Source: Gerris lacustris (Eukaryota; Arthropoda; Insecta; Hemiptera; Gerridae). Taken from it: a DNA stretch of 64,000 nucleotides. The stretch covers positions 45,590,829 through 45,654,828 of the forward strand of contig OX578282.1 in assembly GCA_951217055.1 (NCBI GenBank), given 5' to 3'. Below the pieces are notes generated by a model. The model saw only the letters and a list, made by a program, of their open reading frames with translations. It was not told the origin of the DNA and made no database searches. Of this stretch, positions 48,600-61,874 are shown piece by piece. Every line of letters begins with the position of its first letter. Position 1 is the stretch's first letter. The translations under genes were made by a program, and so were the position numbers.

Positions 48600-50770
48600 T
48601 AGAGGATTTGTATTTTATTTTATATTGGCTTATTCCTGTTCAATTTCTCCACTAATTGGATATTTCATCAGGTTATTACACATTTATGTATTATATATTA
48701 TATTTCCATATATTTCATCTCAATATGTGGCAAACACTTTCATATATTGTTACTAAAATCAATGTTTGATATTAGAATTAATAATATATTATACTAGAAT
48801 TTCCCTTTGATGCATCTTAAAAGATAATAGGAACGGATTCAAAATTAATAATTCACAACATATTGTAATCCACTGTATGAATCTATAAATTATATTCGGG
48901 TTAATTTGTATATATGTAGCTATAAATTAAATGCAATGTATACAAAAGTGATAATTTATAACTTTACCTACGTTCATATTAAACTGTTCACTCCGTAGGA
49001 TTTATGACATTTAAAAAAGAAGAATATAACATTTTGAGGAATTATTGCATGTAATAATTTTCCAAATCGATTCTTTCTGGGTTCAGGAAGACGCGTAAAG
49101 AAGTCTCGCAAGGATGAAATATTGCCCCTAGCATCCATCATTGTTTTTATTTTTCTTTTATAGTGACCTCTTAAAGTATAATCTTCTAAGCCATTTATAA
49201 CTACGTATATCTTTTCAAACAAGAAAACCTCCTATAAACACACGAATAAAAACAAAGCATACATTTTAAACGTAACAGCAACGGTAGAAAAACGTTTGGG
49301 ACTAGTTAATGTCACCTTTACTTTTCTTTCTTATTGCTTTCGATTTTGAAGAAAATTACACTTACTCGCCTGCTATTTTTATTCCATGCTTATATTGTAG
49401 TTGTATAAATCTTGATAAAATATCCAACTGCATAAACAAACACAAAATTTGTTCTCCTAACGTTTTGGTTCTTAAACGTGTTTCTGGTGTTAAATCTCAA
49501 AGACATTTATAGAAACTTTACGGACAAACTGAGATTTCGTTTAGAAATTAAAGAAATAATAATGAGTGCCTTGTTTGTTATATTAGATCAAATGGGATTT
49601 TTTTAACAATATAAATCACACAAACTTGTGAAGTCAGTCGTATTATTTTGTGGAAGGGAAAAAATTGACTCATAAGCCAATATTGTTTTGAAACCAAAGG
49701 TAGAACAACAAAGTTTTAGTCGAATGTTTTTAGACCTAATAAAACGTGTTTTTGTTTTTGGAAAAACTCTCTGAATTTTGTTTTATATGTTTGTTGCTTT
49801 TCCCTTTAACACATTTTTATTTTTATTTTTTTTTTTTTTGGACGAATACATGAATTTGTTGCGTAAGTTTGTAAACATTTGTTTAACATTGTTCGACATG
49901 AACTAAACACCATATGCGTCATTAATTCCCTCTTTTTTTCAGAATGGATTCTAGAACTCATCCTTTTTTTTTTCCTAAACGAAAATTTTACTTTTTTCAA
50001 CCCTCCTGATAAGGAATTTAACAGTTTTTTTTTTTTTTTTTACCGAGGACACAAAAACAAGAATGAAAACCAGTTTTTACCCCCTTCAATTGTTCGATTT
50101 TTTCTCCTCCCTCCCATTCACTTTTTGTTACGATGGTAACACTGTATTTTCAACACAATTTTTTTCTCCCTCATCTGAAATTCCCTCATTTTCGTTTCGC
50201 GGGCTTTTTTATTCTTCCGGTTTCTCCGCCAAAACCTTATCAGTGCTTTCACCCCTGACCGGACAATGCTATCGTATGACCTCCCTATAACTGGGGATAT
50301 TTTCTGAGACTTTTTTTTCTTTTTCACTCTCTTTTCTATCCAAGGCATCATTTCCATCGTTATAAACGCGTTCTTTCAGCGTCACATTCGAAATTAATCG
50401 TTTATTTTCGAGATTTCAAAGACTAAAGCTAGAAGATTATCACACTGTGGAAATATCACAAAAGCTAATATCGACTGAATACCTGCTTCAAACCAATTTC
50501 GCTCTTAATCAACTAATGAGAACTTTTAAAAATGCAAAACATGAAGGACAGAGATAATTTAATGAATAGAAGATGACAATCATAAAGGATCACTTTAATT
50601 TATATATGCTAATTAATTACATTTTATTTATTTTAGGAATAATTAATTGACATTAAACATTTTTTTTTATTATATCGAATGTGTGCATTTATTTTTCACT
50701 ATGGCAATAGAAATAAGTTATACCGTATATTATGTATATGTATACTGTGAACTTGCTTATTTTAATTGAT
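48600..50770. other. No recognised feature
   Basis: AT-rich with several T runs (49830, 50025). The short frames on both strands are low-complexity and match no family. Confidence 0.4.
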
Positions 50771-50774
50771 ATCA

Positions 50775-51383
50775 TTGCTTCGTTGACCCCCAGGAGCGGA
50801 AGCATTCTGTTCACTTTTGGGAGGTGGACATTTTTTCCCCTCAAAATCAAAATTTCCACTTACAATATTCACCTATATTTTACGTTCAAACCTTCCTGAA
50901 CAAATTTAGTTTCATGTCTGATTCTCGGTCTGTGTGTTCGCGAATCCTTTCTTTCGATTTTGATGAAATTTTCAGGGGTTATGTGGGTTAGGCCCTAGAT
51001 GGTGACCCTTAAGAATTTCATCACTCTCGAATCAATGTTAGCCTCTGAGCATTCTCCAAACGTCCGATTTTGCTAAAATTTAGACGGCAGTTGAGCATCA
51101 GAATGCCTAACTGCAAATGCGCAAACGTGAGATTCTTGCCACACGCATAACTTCCACGATTTTCATCCGATTTCGATGAAATTTTCAGGGATTGTGCAGG
51201 TTATGTCCTACATGGTCCCATGTAAGTGTAATTGTAGTTGAATTTATAGTAGCCACTTGCACAAGCCACTGCGCATGCACAAGCGTAACATCAATTTCTC
51301 AAGGTCTAACTAACCGATTTTGCTCAGAATTGGTGGATAGTTAGGGACTGACCAACAGATGATTGTGACTAATTGGCAGTCTA
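50775..51383 (+). mobile_element. Diverged relative of HINE-like family 1
   Basis: It begins ttgcttcgttgacccccagg then agcggaagc, so the terminal hairpin stem is kept with a different loop, and ends gtgactaattggcagtcta as family 1 does. The interior repeats a gattttgatgaaattttcag core at 50955 and 51170, with little other similarity. Confidence 0.6.
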
Positions 51384-52900
51384 TCTTTTTTTATCTGTTA
51401 GATTCTATGTTGCTAAAATAATCAATTTTTGCTTTTTGTATTAGGTATTGGACACAAACTATAATATGTAGATTTGTATGTAACTAATATTGCTTAAATG
51501 TTTCGTAAACGGCAAGAGTGTATTTTAAACTTAAACCGAGTGCAGTTTATGAGTCAAACAATCCAATGATAGTTTGACTTAATGCATAAATAAAAGCTAG
51601 AGCGAGCTTTAGTTTAAACATTTTAAACAAAACAAAAACTTTTAATTTTAATTAACGACTCTTGGTACTCTATTTGACTAAGTCATGAAAATGTTGAATA
51701 GTACTTACTCCTATTCTACCAGCTAGAGTAGAGAATTTGCTGAAATATTTCCAGAATTCTGTCTCAAGAGCCTGGGATTATTAGAGCGTGCGACTTCAAT
51801 TAGAGTTCTGATATTGACAGTCCATTTTGTCCTAGTTCTATCCTTAGAACGACATATCCTCTCATAACAGAGGACATATGGCTTCGTAAGCATTTGTAAG
51901 TTTTGATAGGTTCTGAGTCTAGAATAGCTCCGATAGAGTTTCCTTTGACTATTTCTCTTCAGTCCAATCTCTTGTTATAAAGAAAAATCAATTTCTTTAA
52001 ATTCTCTCTTGTCACCTCTACCAACGCTCCTATTTGCTTGAGATAAGGATAAGACTTTTCTCATGGTTCTAAATATAAAAGCTTTTTCTAATAGAACACG
52101 ATAAACAATATTTGTTTAATAAAAAGTCAAAATTTAATTAGGTAAATTAATTCTATGTTTGTATGTAATGAAGCGTAATGAAAACTCTATTAATTGTATT
52201 GGACTTGTTTTTCTGTTATTTATATTTTCATAATGTTTTGCATAATATATAATATATAACATTCAATTTGTATATGTTATTCGAATGTCTCGGTTGTTTT
52301 AACATAAATTTGTTAATTAAATCATTTTGAAAAAAAAAAAATATATATATACATAAAACAACAAAAACAAATGAAGGACACAAAAGTCATTTTTGCCAAG
52401 TATAACTTTTTTTCGAAGGTCTTTCCACAGAATCATAGAGATAGATTAAACGAGGTTTTAACTATACATCTATTTTAAATTTGCCTCTCTGTAAAAATAT
52501 TAGTATAGACGGAATACTGTTTTTATAAGTAAAAATGTATCCAGTGGAATAGATGCAAAAGTAGTTGATATGAATATAGTTTGACATAAACGAACGACTC
52601 TATGCAAACTAAACTATTGCCTCTCGGCCATCATCAGTGCCTTCAATGAATGAGAATAATAGATGTTTTAATTATATTGTTGTTCGTAATAGGTACTGAC
52701 AATGACTGAGAAGCTGAGAGCCTTCAATTAATGTTTCAATTATGTAGAGGCATTCATTATAGTGTTACTAATGATGTGTCTCTTAAGGTCCTACAAAAGC
52801 ATTGATTTACAGAAGTAACAGACTATTTACCTTTCATTCATGTGCCAATTGTTGGTCGTCTTTATTATTCTTTAAGACTTTATAATGATGAAAAAGTAAT
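51384..52900. other. No recognised feature
   Basis: AT-rich unique-looking sequence. Confidence 0.4.
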
Positions 52901-53210
52901 GTTCTGAGTTTACCGGAGGTAACAGAGCTGTGATTGTTCCAAAGAACAACACATTTTTAGATTTCCGATTTCAAAAATTTGAAGACAGAAATCTGTTTCA
53001 GACATCAGGGAACATTTCCGAGTCTGTCTGCTGGTCTGTCGCTTAATTTTTGCGAACCAACATTTCAACTACAAGAAGAACTACATATCCGATTTTAATG
53101 AAATTTGGATGGTAAGTCAAAATGATCCAATTGTTGGTCCCATACAAGTTTCAACTTTCTGAGCCATTTGTTTCTCTCCCACATGCGCATTAATATTCTT
53201 GTATACATCT
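52901..53210 (+). mobile_element. HINE-like family 1, diverged 5' half
   Basis: gagtttaccggaggtaacag, gaacatttccgagtctgtct, gcttaatttttgcgaaccaa and aatttggatggtaagtcaaa are in family order; the 3' end is missing. Confidence 0.7.
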
Positions 53211-53295
53211 TTCTAATTAAAAGAATATTGACTATTAACTTCTATTGATTAAATTATTTTAAAATCGATGGCATACCTTAAAATATATGGATGTA

Positions 53296-53576
53296 TTGCT
53301 TCCGAGCTTACCGAAGGTAACGGAAGCTATGTGATCGTTCTGAACAATGAAAAAAAAAAGGTCTCTGATTTCAAAAATTCCAAGACAGAAATCCGTTTCA
53401 GACATCAGGGATCATTTTTGGTTCCGTATCTGTCTGTCGGTCTGTCGTTCAACAAGGAAAATTAATTGAGGGAAACAATTAAACAAATTAGACAATAATG
53501 GCTTGTTACAGCATAAAATCAATAAAGTACGTGATAGGATGCGAGGAAGCTATGTGCCACACCATTTGGCAGTCAA
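53296..53576 (+). mobile_element. HINE-like family 1, internally deleted copy with both ends
   Basis: ttgcttccgagcttaccgaa at the start, gtctgtcggtctgtcgttca at 53431, then a direct jump to aattagacaataatggcttg and the tail caccatttggcagtcaa. About 280 bp. It shows that both termini are retained through deletion. Confidence 0.8.
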
Positions 53577-54272
53577 TTTTTTTTATTGTTCTGACAAACA
53601 CAATTTTTATTTTCGTATTTTCTATAGAATTTTACTTCCGATTCGTCCGATAGATGCGATATATTCTATGTGAATGTTGAAGAACTTTTAACTTTACCTT
53701 ACAGAATTGGAGTATCCTAATTAATAAAGATTCTCTATTTAAGTTGTGCTTGCGGTGGAGATATCCAAGCTAAGGGTCTCAAGTGAAAATTTGTCGACGG
53801 AGATTAAAGTGTTGAGGGGGCTCTGGTATTAAAAGTTTAATTAATAATTTAATTGGTTCAACAAGCTTAAAACCTTGCTCATGCTCCAGGTGTTTATAAA
53901 ATCCCTTCAAACAAGTCCAACCGATAAACTACATAACCCCTTTAGATTTTCAAATCCCTTGAAATATTTCTAGTTTAAACGAACTATAAAATATAAGGAT
54001 TACCTGTTAAATTTTTATTTTTATTTCCTTGACAGACCTAATTAATAACTGAATAAACAAAATTAATTAAATCTGATGTTATTTACCTTTGATTATTTTC
54101 TTCTATAACCTGAGATTATAATTAAATGATATTTTAACAAACATTTAATTTAATATTGATCCTTTCTTTTTTATATTCACTCCGTGTTGAAGAGAGTTTG
54201 AATCCTCTGCATTATCTCTTCTGTATACGGGAGTTATCTTTAATCTCTCAAGTCGCCTTTACAAGCTATTTT

Positions 54273-54590
54273 ATTACTTCCGAGCTTACCGAAGATAACG
54301 GATGCTAAGTGATGGTTCTGAAGAACGAAAATATGTTATGACTCCCGTTTTAGACATCAGGAAACATTTTTGGTTCCGTGTCTGTCTGTCGCTCAATTGT
54401 TGCGAACCAACATGTCTTAAAAACTTCACGTCCGATTTTAATGAAATTTCAGTGGTAGGTCACAATTACCGCATTGTTTGTTCCATTTGAGTTTCAACTT
54501 TCTGCGCTCATTTGTTTCTCTCCCACATTGCACACAAACATACATTTATTTACACCTATTGCTTCATAAGTACTTATCTGAATACCATGA
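54273..54590 (+). mobile_element. HINE-like family 1, 5' half
   Basis: ttacttccgagcttaccgaa to cataagtacttatctgaata, with a small deletion after the second hairpin. Confidence 0.7.
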
Positions 54591-54737
54591 AATAATACAA
54601 CCGACGTGGAAGAACAAAAGTCGTAAATTTCAAATTGGAAATGACCTGAATTCAAGTAATTTAATATTGTTCTTCCTCTAAATTGATTTTAATAAAAAAA
54701 AAATTGCTTTTTTATTGTATTGAAGTCATAGTGTATT

Positions 54738-55316
54738 TTGCTTCCGAGCTTTCCGAAGGTAACGGAAGCTATGTGACCGTTCTGAAAAACGAAAAATATT
54801 AAGGTCTCCGATTTCAAAAATTCCAAGACAGAAACTGTTTCAGACATCAGGGAACATTTTTGGTTCCATGTCTGTCTGCCGGTCTGTCGTTCATTTTTTG
54901 TGAACCAACATATCTTAAAAACTACACGTTCAATTTTAATGAAATTTGGGTAGTAGGTCATAATTAGCCTATTGTTGGCTCCATACAAGTTACAACCATC
55001 TGCGCCCATTTGTTTCTCTTCAACATGAGCACAAACATACATTTATTTACACCTATATCTCTCATCAGATTTTTATGATATTTGGATGATTTGTCGAAAA
55101 TAGATTGCAGATAGCACCAAATTAATTTCAACCATCTGCGCTCTTTAACTTTTGCTTAATTGATACTTTAATTCATGTAAGAAATCAAAACAATTTTGAA
55201 AAAAAATCTGGGGAAAAAATTAAATAAATTAGACAAGAATGGCTTTGACAACCTAAAATAAATCAAGTACGTGCTAGGATGTGAGGAAGCTATGTGCCAT
55301 ACTAATTGGCAGGCTA
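54738..55316 (+). mobile_element. HINE-like family 1, full-length short form
   Basis: ttgcttccgagctttccgaa to catactaattggcaggcta, with the gtctgtctgccggtctgtcg tract near 54870. The 117-codon reverse frame across it is a by-product. Confidence 0.8.
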
Positions 55317-58300
55317 TTTATATGTTATTTTTTAAAATTATAGTATAGAATATAATTTATGGTTTCTAAATGTTCACGTAATAATTGGTAGTCATAAAAC
55401 CGTTGATAACTATCATGAAGTCATTTGTATGTTTTTATATTATTGGTATTTATGGTTCAAATTACCATGGTTATAAGTATTAAAATTTATGAAAACCATC
55501 TTACAATCTTAATATCGTACTTAAATAGATAATGTTACTTGATAAGAATAAAAATCTAAATTTTGAATCCTTGAGAAGTTGTCTATTATGGAAATTTTAA
55601 GCCTCACTTTTGCAGTTCCATTACTTCCGTGTTTAATCATCAGCTTCAACTTTATAAGATCCTTACCAACTGGGAATATTAAGGAAAATTAAAACACTTT
55701 TGAAAAAACTACTTGCTTACTCAAAGGGGCAGAATAGCCTTAGAACACATCCGTAACCTCCTCCTTTCTATCCTTAATTCACCGCTGGATGCATCTACTG
55801 CAAGCCCTCTTGCAAGTTCATCCAGGATAGAACATCAAAACACTTTTCTTACAACCTTGGTCAAGTTAACTTTTCTATTATTAGAGTGATAATTATCCAG
55901 TGCTGTTACCAGTTAATAATTTAAAATACAGTTTACCATCCTTGCTAACCAAATGGAACAGGACCTCAAATATTTATAATGCATGCTAAATTATATTGCA
56001 CAAAGCATTTAGTTAGTGCAACAGGTAATTTCTTCTTTACTGCTCAATCACATTAACAATTTACACAACACCATCTTACTCTACTATTATTCACCGTTAT
56101 GTTAACAGAGCTATATTTAGTCTAACATAATTTTCTAGGTTTATTTTCTTACTATCAAGGCCTCTGGGTCTTCTGCTTAGGTTTATTTATTTGTGTTATC
56201 ATTATTTCTTCCTACATATTAATTGCTTTTGTATTAGACTTTATACTTTATACTGTTTACCCATTTACTTTAGCTTACTACTATAATTTCCTACCACTAA
56301 CTATCATCCCTTAGCATTCATTCTTGTTCCTGTTATTTTTCCTTACCTTACTTCCGATTCTAAGCACTGTACTGTGTGCAGGTGCAAGTACCTATACACT
56401 GTGTGCAAGTACCTATACACCGTGTGCAGGTACTGACCACAGGTTTAACCAGTTTAACTACTTCTAACCTAAAATTAAGAGAGATTATAAACTTACTAAG
56501 AGTTAAGAAATTACCATTCCATCGTTAATATGAACGCTCCAATTTAGTTATCATCCCACAGTTTTATAACATTTGTTCCAAATGATGTTTAAAGTGTAGT
56601 CATTTCAATATTTTCTCCTAAGTGCTTTGTGGGTAAACGGAAGGAGGTATGGAAAGAGAACAATGATGTTGGTTGTAGAGGCAGTAAAAATGTTTCCTGG
56701 GGGAGTTGAGCGCGCTAACTCGTGGGGTTTGAAATTATTGGTAACACGTCCCCCAGGAGTAGTAACTTGTTGGTTCTTGCGTAATGATGGTCATTACTCC
56801 AATTCTTTATTCTCAGCTCTGTTTTTTTTTTTATTCGAGGAATCTCTTTTTAAATATTTTACTTCCTTCCTTAAAATTTTAAAAGCTTGAATTAAATTTT
56901 TTACAAGACAAAACTCTTTTTTTACCATCAACAACAAACGAAAGAATCGAAAAATGTGTCCTCGAAGGATAAAAGATTATAAATAAAAGCTGAGGATTTC
57001 TTTATAACCTGCAATTCTTTTTCTTAAAAATCCTTTATCTTTATGACATCCTTTAAAACACTCTTTCTTTTAACTACTTCTTGTGGAAATTTTCTTCTCT
57101 CCTTCTGAAATGTGGATGTTATTAATAGAACTCATTCATCTCATTCATTTCAGGAGTTCTTCTTTAAGATGCTTTTACCTTATGACGTCTTAAAGCTTTG
57201 ACACTTGAGAAAGGAGAAGGACCCCATCGGGGTTTCTTAAGAGAAAAAGAGACAACCGTCGTTATAGAATGACAAAAACTCGAGCATTTTTAATCTTATT
57301 ATTTGAACGCATTTAAGAATAACTCATTGGCCTGTCTTTTGATTTAACTCTTTATGTTTTATTTTATATTGTATTTAATTCAAATGGTGTTGTGTACAAC
57401 CGGCAACACTGGAGAGCCCGCCAAATCTGCGAGTCAAGTGGATGAACGCTGAACGACAACACGTTGTGATGTGAACGCATTGACTTTTTATTACATATTA
57501 TATATATTCATGTGTTTGTATAAACTAGTACGGTGTTCAATCAATATCAATACATAATTATTTGAAGAGGATTCTTAGTGGTGTGTTGTATAATTATTTA
57601 ACCTGCTGACCGGTCACAATAAATGGTTTCCGTATATTTGTTTTATTTTTAGTTACTTTCTATTTGAACCGATTTATGTAATAAAAACAACATTATTATT
57701 ACAATGTTAAATATAAGTAACAATAGTATTAAATAATTTAATGTCAATTATATATCAATAAACCATATATAACCATATATAAAAGATGCGTCCGTCAGTA
57801 AATACAAATTGAGATTTATCATCCTCTTTTTTTATTTATCAGTAAAAATGATGTTTTTTTTTTTTTTATTCATACCGTCGATAAATAATAACATCTGACG
57901 TTATTTAGAAAAAAATTAAAGTTAAAATATTGTCTTGTAGTAAAATCTACAACGGTTTATTGAAGTTGTAAGCATTATTCCTCTTTGCATTATCTAAATG
58001 GAGGAAGTTGAGTAGTTTTTTTTAGGAAGTAACTGGTTGTCCATTTATCTTATGTTGGTTTATATTGAGTGTTGTTAGTGGGTGTTGTCCAGATGTCCAG
58101 AGTTCTAAGCTATCTACCAAGCAATCGCAGCCTTAGTAGATGAAATCCGGAAAAACTTGGCAGCAACATTCTGTTCCAGAGACATCTATTTCCTAGCAAA
58201 CTCCTATCATCTTACATCATTTATCATTGCTTCCTTTTTCTTTTCTTTACTCTTTTATATACATTTATATATATATTTATTTTTTTACTTTTATTATATT

Positions 58301-58980
58301 TTTATTGATTAAACGTATGGTTGGCTTTTTTTAGTTTAAAGCAGTAAATAAATTGTGCAACTTTTTATTTTAATTTCCTAATTTTTTTTTTGTATTGATA
58401 GAAAATAATTGATATTGTAAAATGTTTAATATGAATAAATAACAAATCAAATTTGAAATCAACTAGCAAATTGAGACATCTATCTATATTTCGAATCTGC
58501 CTAATGATTTGATCGACATTAAGTGTTAAATATGTAGCGAAAATCCTCGGGCAGTAAAATTAATTAGTACTCGTATATAATGTCAAGTAACTAATGCAGC
58601 AATATGCTACCCTTATACTATCCTGCATAACCTGAGTAGGCGTACTTGTAACCGACCCGCAAGTATGTTATTGAAGCTAGCTCAAAGCATCATATTATAA
58701 AGGACGCACTTTATGTTACTCCGTGGTCTATTCAACATTCTCTAACCACGTTCTCTAACCACCTCTAACCACCTCCTTAATCTTTATTATGATTATGTTA
58801 TAAATCGGCTCCTGTTTATGTGTTAGATGTGACTAGATCATTACCATACTAACTGAAACTAATAGTTAATGCGTCAGTGAAGTGACACAATTAAGAAACC
58901 GCGATATTCTAGACACAATTTGCTATGTATTTCTTTTATAAAATTTCATTTTCTAGTCGAAAGTAGCCCTTACCCTTTTT
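55317..58980. other. No recognised feature upstream of the Beat exon
   Basis: AT-rich sequence. A small repeat, gtgtgcaggtgc/gtgtgcaagtacctatacac, occurs at 56378-56430. The 87-codon frame at 56627-56890 has no recognised domain. No convincing signal-peptide exon was found. Confidence 0.4.
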
Positions 58981-59023
58981 CATGCTTTTATGTCCCCAGT
59001 TTTTTTTTATTATAACCCTATCA

Positions 59024-59081
59024 CTAATGACATTTATTTTTGTACCAGCATCAATGTTATCATATTGTTATTCTGTTTTAG
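59024..59081 (+). promoter_or_regulatory. Branch-point-like sequence, T-rich tract and 3' splice acceptor of the Beat exon
   Basis: A ctaat branch-point-like motif at 59024-59028 is followed by a T-rich stretch ending ttctgttttag. The AG at 59080-59081 is the last AG before the conserved Ig reading frame. Confidence 0.6.
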
Positions 59082-59287
59082 GAGGATTCTGCCTGCGAGA
59101 AGTGTGGCTCGAAGTACCCCAAGCAGTTGCTCCAGGGCAGACAGTTACTCTGTACTGCGGTTACGATCTTGAAGGAGAGCCACTCTACACTGTCAAGTGG
59201 TACAAAGGAAGGCAAGAGTTCTTTCGCTTCGTGCCAAAAGAACATCCGCATACCAGGGTCTTTCCTCTACCTGGTATCAACGTCGAC
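59082..59287 (+). CDS. Internal exon encoding the first Ig-domain segment of a Beaten path (Beat) family protein
   Basis: The exon encodes 68 codons after a two-base split codon. It begins GFCLREVWLEVP, has the B-strand cysteine in TLYCGYDLEG, the C-strand tryptophan in YTVKWYKGRQEFFRF, and ends VFPLPGINVD. The combination of L-R-x-V, a Y-x-V-K-W-Y-K-G core, a P-K-E motif and a P-G-I-x-V-D end is the signature of the N-terminal V-set Ig domain of Beat proteins, secreted or membrane-tethered neuronal adhesion molecules that act in axon guidance, some by binding Sidestep proteins. An AG acceptor behind a T-rich tract lies at 59080-59081 and a GTGAGT donor at 59288, so the exon enters in phase 1 and leaves in phase 0. 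The upstream ATG at 58982 is in intron sequence and is not the start. The signal-peptide exon and later exons were not found. Which beat paralogue it is cannot be told from one exon. Confidence 0.9.
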
Positions 59288-59293
59288 GTGAGT
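59288..59293 (+). promoter_or_regulatory. 5' splice donor of the Beat exon
   Basis: GTGAGT directly follows the GAC (Asp) codon that ends the conserved Ig segment. Read-through gives VSFFCYLNLHLSI and a stop, which does not resemble the family, so the frame ends here. Confidence 0.75.
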
Positions 59294-59599
59294 TTTTTTT
59301 GTTATCTTAACTTACACTTATCCATATGAAAGATAGCATATACATTCATGAAGACTTTAAACTGCACAATGTGCTTATTTATTTGGCATTCCTTAACTTG
59401 CGATCTATAACTCGTGCATAATAATATTTAACTTAAGTAAAGAAGTAAGATTTAACACGACAACGCCCAACATCTTGACTCAGTTAATAAAAATGTAACA
59501 TGCACATTCTTGAGCAAATAATCTAGCTTTGTATTTAATTTTGTTATCTTCAAATTTTTTTGTGAAGATCCATCTAGATCCAATTGTCTTTATTCCTTC

Positions 59600-61800
59600 A
59601 GGCAAGGCGACAACGTCGACGGTATGGTTTCTTCAGTGTTTTCAGTTCTTTGACATGGCTTCCTCTCGTGTCTTTTTCTCCGATGATTCCATAATTTGAT
59701 TTAAAGATGAAGTCGTGTTTATAGTATGGTCAATAAGACGGACATCGGACCTCTTCTAATTTATCACTGACTGGTAATTATTTTTTATCCAGTTCGTCGT
59801 CAGAAAATGAAATATTTTGGAAATCAATGAGTTTGCGTGCGTTCATCGCCGGCCTTATGATTGCATTTTCCTTCCTATTACCAGGGATCTCTCCTTTTTC
59901 TTCGTTATTTTCCAGATCTGTTTTATCTTCTGTTAAAATGAATTTTGGTCCAGTAATTTCCGACTCTTGAAAGACTTTTTTTAATTGGATATTAGCTTCA
60001 AATGTTTAATAAGTCACCCCCTTTTTGAGTTTCAATAAATTTTACACCTCTAATTTAGAAAATTTATCATTTGTGTTATCGAACACTGTTTTCCTTTGTT
60101 TTGAATAAGCAAAGAAAATACCTGGCGGCATTTGAATCTAATTTATACCTCTTTTCCTTGGGTATTAAAAAATATCAGGTGCAGCCAAAGGTCCTTAGAT
60201 GCGACACATTAGGTTTCCTTCCACTAAAACACTCTTCAGGTTTACTTTTTCCAGTGCTTTAATGGTGTTCTATTTTTGAGGTAAGTGATGGTTCCAGCTG
60301 CTTCAGCCCAAATTCTTTTAGGTAGTCCAGAGTACAGAGTCTATCAGAAGAGCTCGGACATCTTCAATAAAGTTCTGTTCGCTCGTTCAGCCAAACTGTT
60401 ATTCTGCGGATAGTAACTACATGTAAGTTCATGTGTTAATCCGTTCTTTTAACAAGGTTGTCCTCATTAACAAATTCTGTACCTTTATCTGACCTAAAGC
60501 GTTTAACCTTTCTGTCTAGGTTATTTTGAACGTTATTACGTTATTATCCCATATAATAAATTCAACTAATTTCATGTACGTAAGTATCACTCTTCTTTTG
60601 GATAAAAAAAGTAAATATCCTACAATAGTCGTCAACTAGAGTTTACATTTATATTTAAAACCATCTATAGCTGATTTTAATGGTCCAACCAAATCTGCGT
60701 GAATCAATTTAATATGATGTTTCGTTTGTTTATATGAAACCTCCTTAAAAGGTTGTCTGAGTATATATTTGGCTTCAACACACACTTCTCATATATCTGC
60801 TCGCCAGTGCAGTCTAAATTGTATAGCATGTCATTTCATGTCATTTAGTTATCAGATGTATTTATAATTATTGTGTCACAAACGTTTTTGCCAATGACTA
60901 TTTTTCAGTTTTTTACTGCTCGGGGAGGTTGCAGATTGATGTCTTCTTTGTTTTTAACTACAAAAGAACTACCAGTCTCTTCAGCTACTATGTTTTTAGA
61001 ACCATCACCATTTGATATTATACATCCATTTTGGTGTAATGATACGTCAAAGTTATTTTGAGTTAGCTGGGAAATCGACAACAGATTTCCAGTTAAACTT
61101 GATACATTCAGCACCTTATCCTCAACGCTTCCCCCAGCTAGTTTTAACTTAATTTATTTACTTTTAACTTTTTTTACTTTTAATAGTATATAGCCATTAG
61201 CTTGAGAGATTTTTTTTTTTTTTAGCTCTGGTGATGTATTGTCGATCAGTTCCTCCCTTGTCGTCGAATGTGCTGTCGCACCCTTGTACCTATACCTGGA
61301 TATTTAGATGCGGTCCAGGCTTGTTCTTTTGCAGGAGGCTGTGAATGCGCTACTTTGGCTTGCTGGCTGGGGTCTAATATCAGGTCTCTGGTTAGCTTGG
61401 GCGTTACCTCTGCTATTTGTATTTGTAAATATTTTTCTTATAACCTTTGTTTTTAGCGTTTTTAGGGTTCTGCCAACAATCTCTAGCGAATTACCAGTTT
61501 TTGAACAATAATGACATTTTTTCTTTTCCTTATCACTTGCTTTAAAGGCAATAGATAATGATATAGATCGTTATTTCGGCTTCTGGTTAAGTTTCTCCCT
61601 TTCTTCAAATAATTTTAACGACTAACGGAGGTCGAGAGCAGTCACATCGATTATGTTATCGAATTGGGTAAGAACTAGGTTATATTTATTTGGTAACCCT
61701 CTCATTACTGAGACGAGAAACTCAAAATCCGATATTTGAGCTCCCATAGACCGTGTTGACTCTAGAAGGGCTGCGGCCCTATTCAAGTTTTTATTTTACA
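59600..61800 (-). pseudogene. Ty1/Copia-type gag-pol relic, antisense to the Beat gene
   Basis: Read on the minus strand, the order is that of a Copia polyprotein. Gag C-terminal part (61796-61560): DFEFLVSVMRGLPNKYN, DNIIDVTALDLR. A degenerate zinc knuckle (about 61525-61465): KKCHYCSKTGNSLE, with the expected H replaced by N and a one-base frameshift before DCWQN. Protease-like end (61114-60905): VSSLTGNLLSISQLTQNNFD. A pre-integrase/integrase region (about 60800-60350): VCVEAKYILRQPF, KLIHADLVGPLKSAIDGFKY, RSDKGTEFVNEDNLV. A post-integrase stretch near 60250-60100. Stops and frameshifts break every part, so it is inactive. No reverse transcriptase, RNase H or LTR is visible downstream, so the copy is truncated. 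It lies about 300 bp beyond the Beat exon, probably in the next intron, in the opposite orientation. Confidence 0.85.
60905..61114 (-). pseudogene. Open segment of the Copia relic (protease end to pre-integrase linker)
   Basis: This is the longest uninterrupted piece of the relic, 69 codons. VSSLTGNLLSISQLTQNNFD matches the conserved segment after the Copia protease (pattern V-P-x-L-x-x-N-L-L-S-I-x-x-L), followed by a cysteine-containing beta-rich stretch. It is not an independent gene; the frame is bounded by mutations inside the larger relic. Confidence 0.8.
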
Positions 61801-61815
61801 ATACGATAACCAAAA

Positions 61816-61874
61816 CTGACCTTAAGTATTTATTTTAAGTATTTATTTTAAGTATTTATTTTAAGTATTTATTC
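61816..61874 (+). repeat. 14-bp tandem repeat, about four units
   Basis: Units of the type ttttaagtatttat are repeated about four times at the upstream edge of the Copia gag relic. The array lies where recognisable gag sequence ends. Confidence 0.7.

Noticed and set aside
56627..56890. 87-codon frame upstream of the Beat exon as a possible first exon
   Set aside because: The start is not a secretion signal, and no donor in the correct phase joined to a hydrophobic leader could be seen.
58982..59081. ATG at 58982 as the start of the Beat protein, with its hydrophobic stretch as signal peptide
   Set aside because: The stretch contains the T-rich tract and AG of a normal acceptor, and the family has its leader on a separate exon. 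The hydrophobic residues come from T-rich intron sequence.
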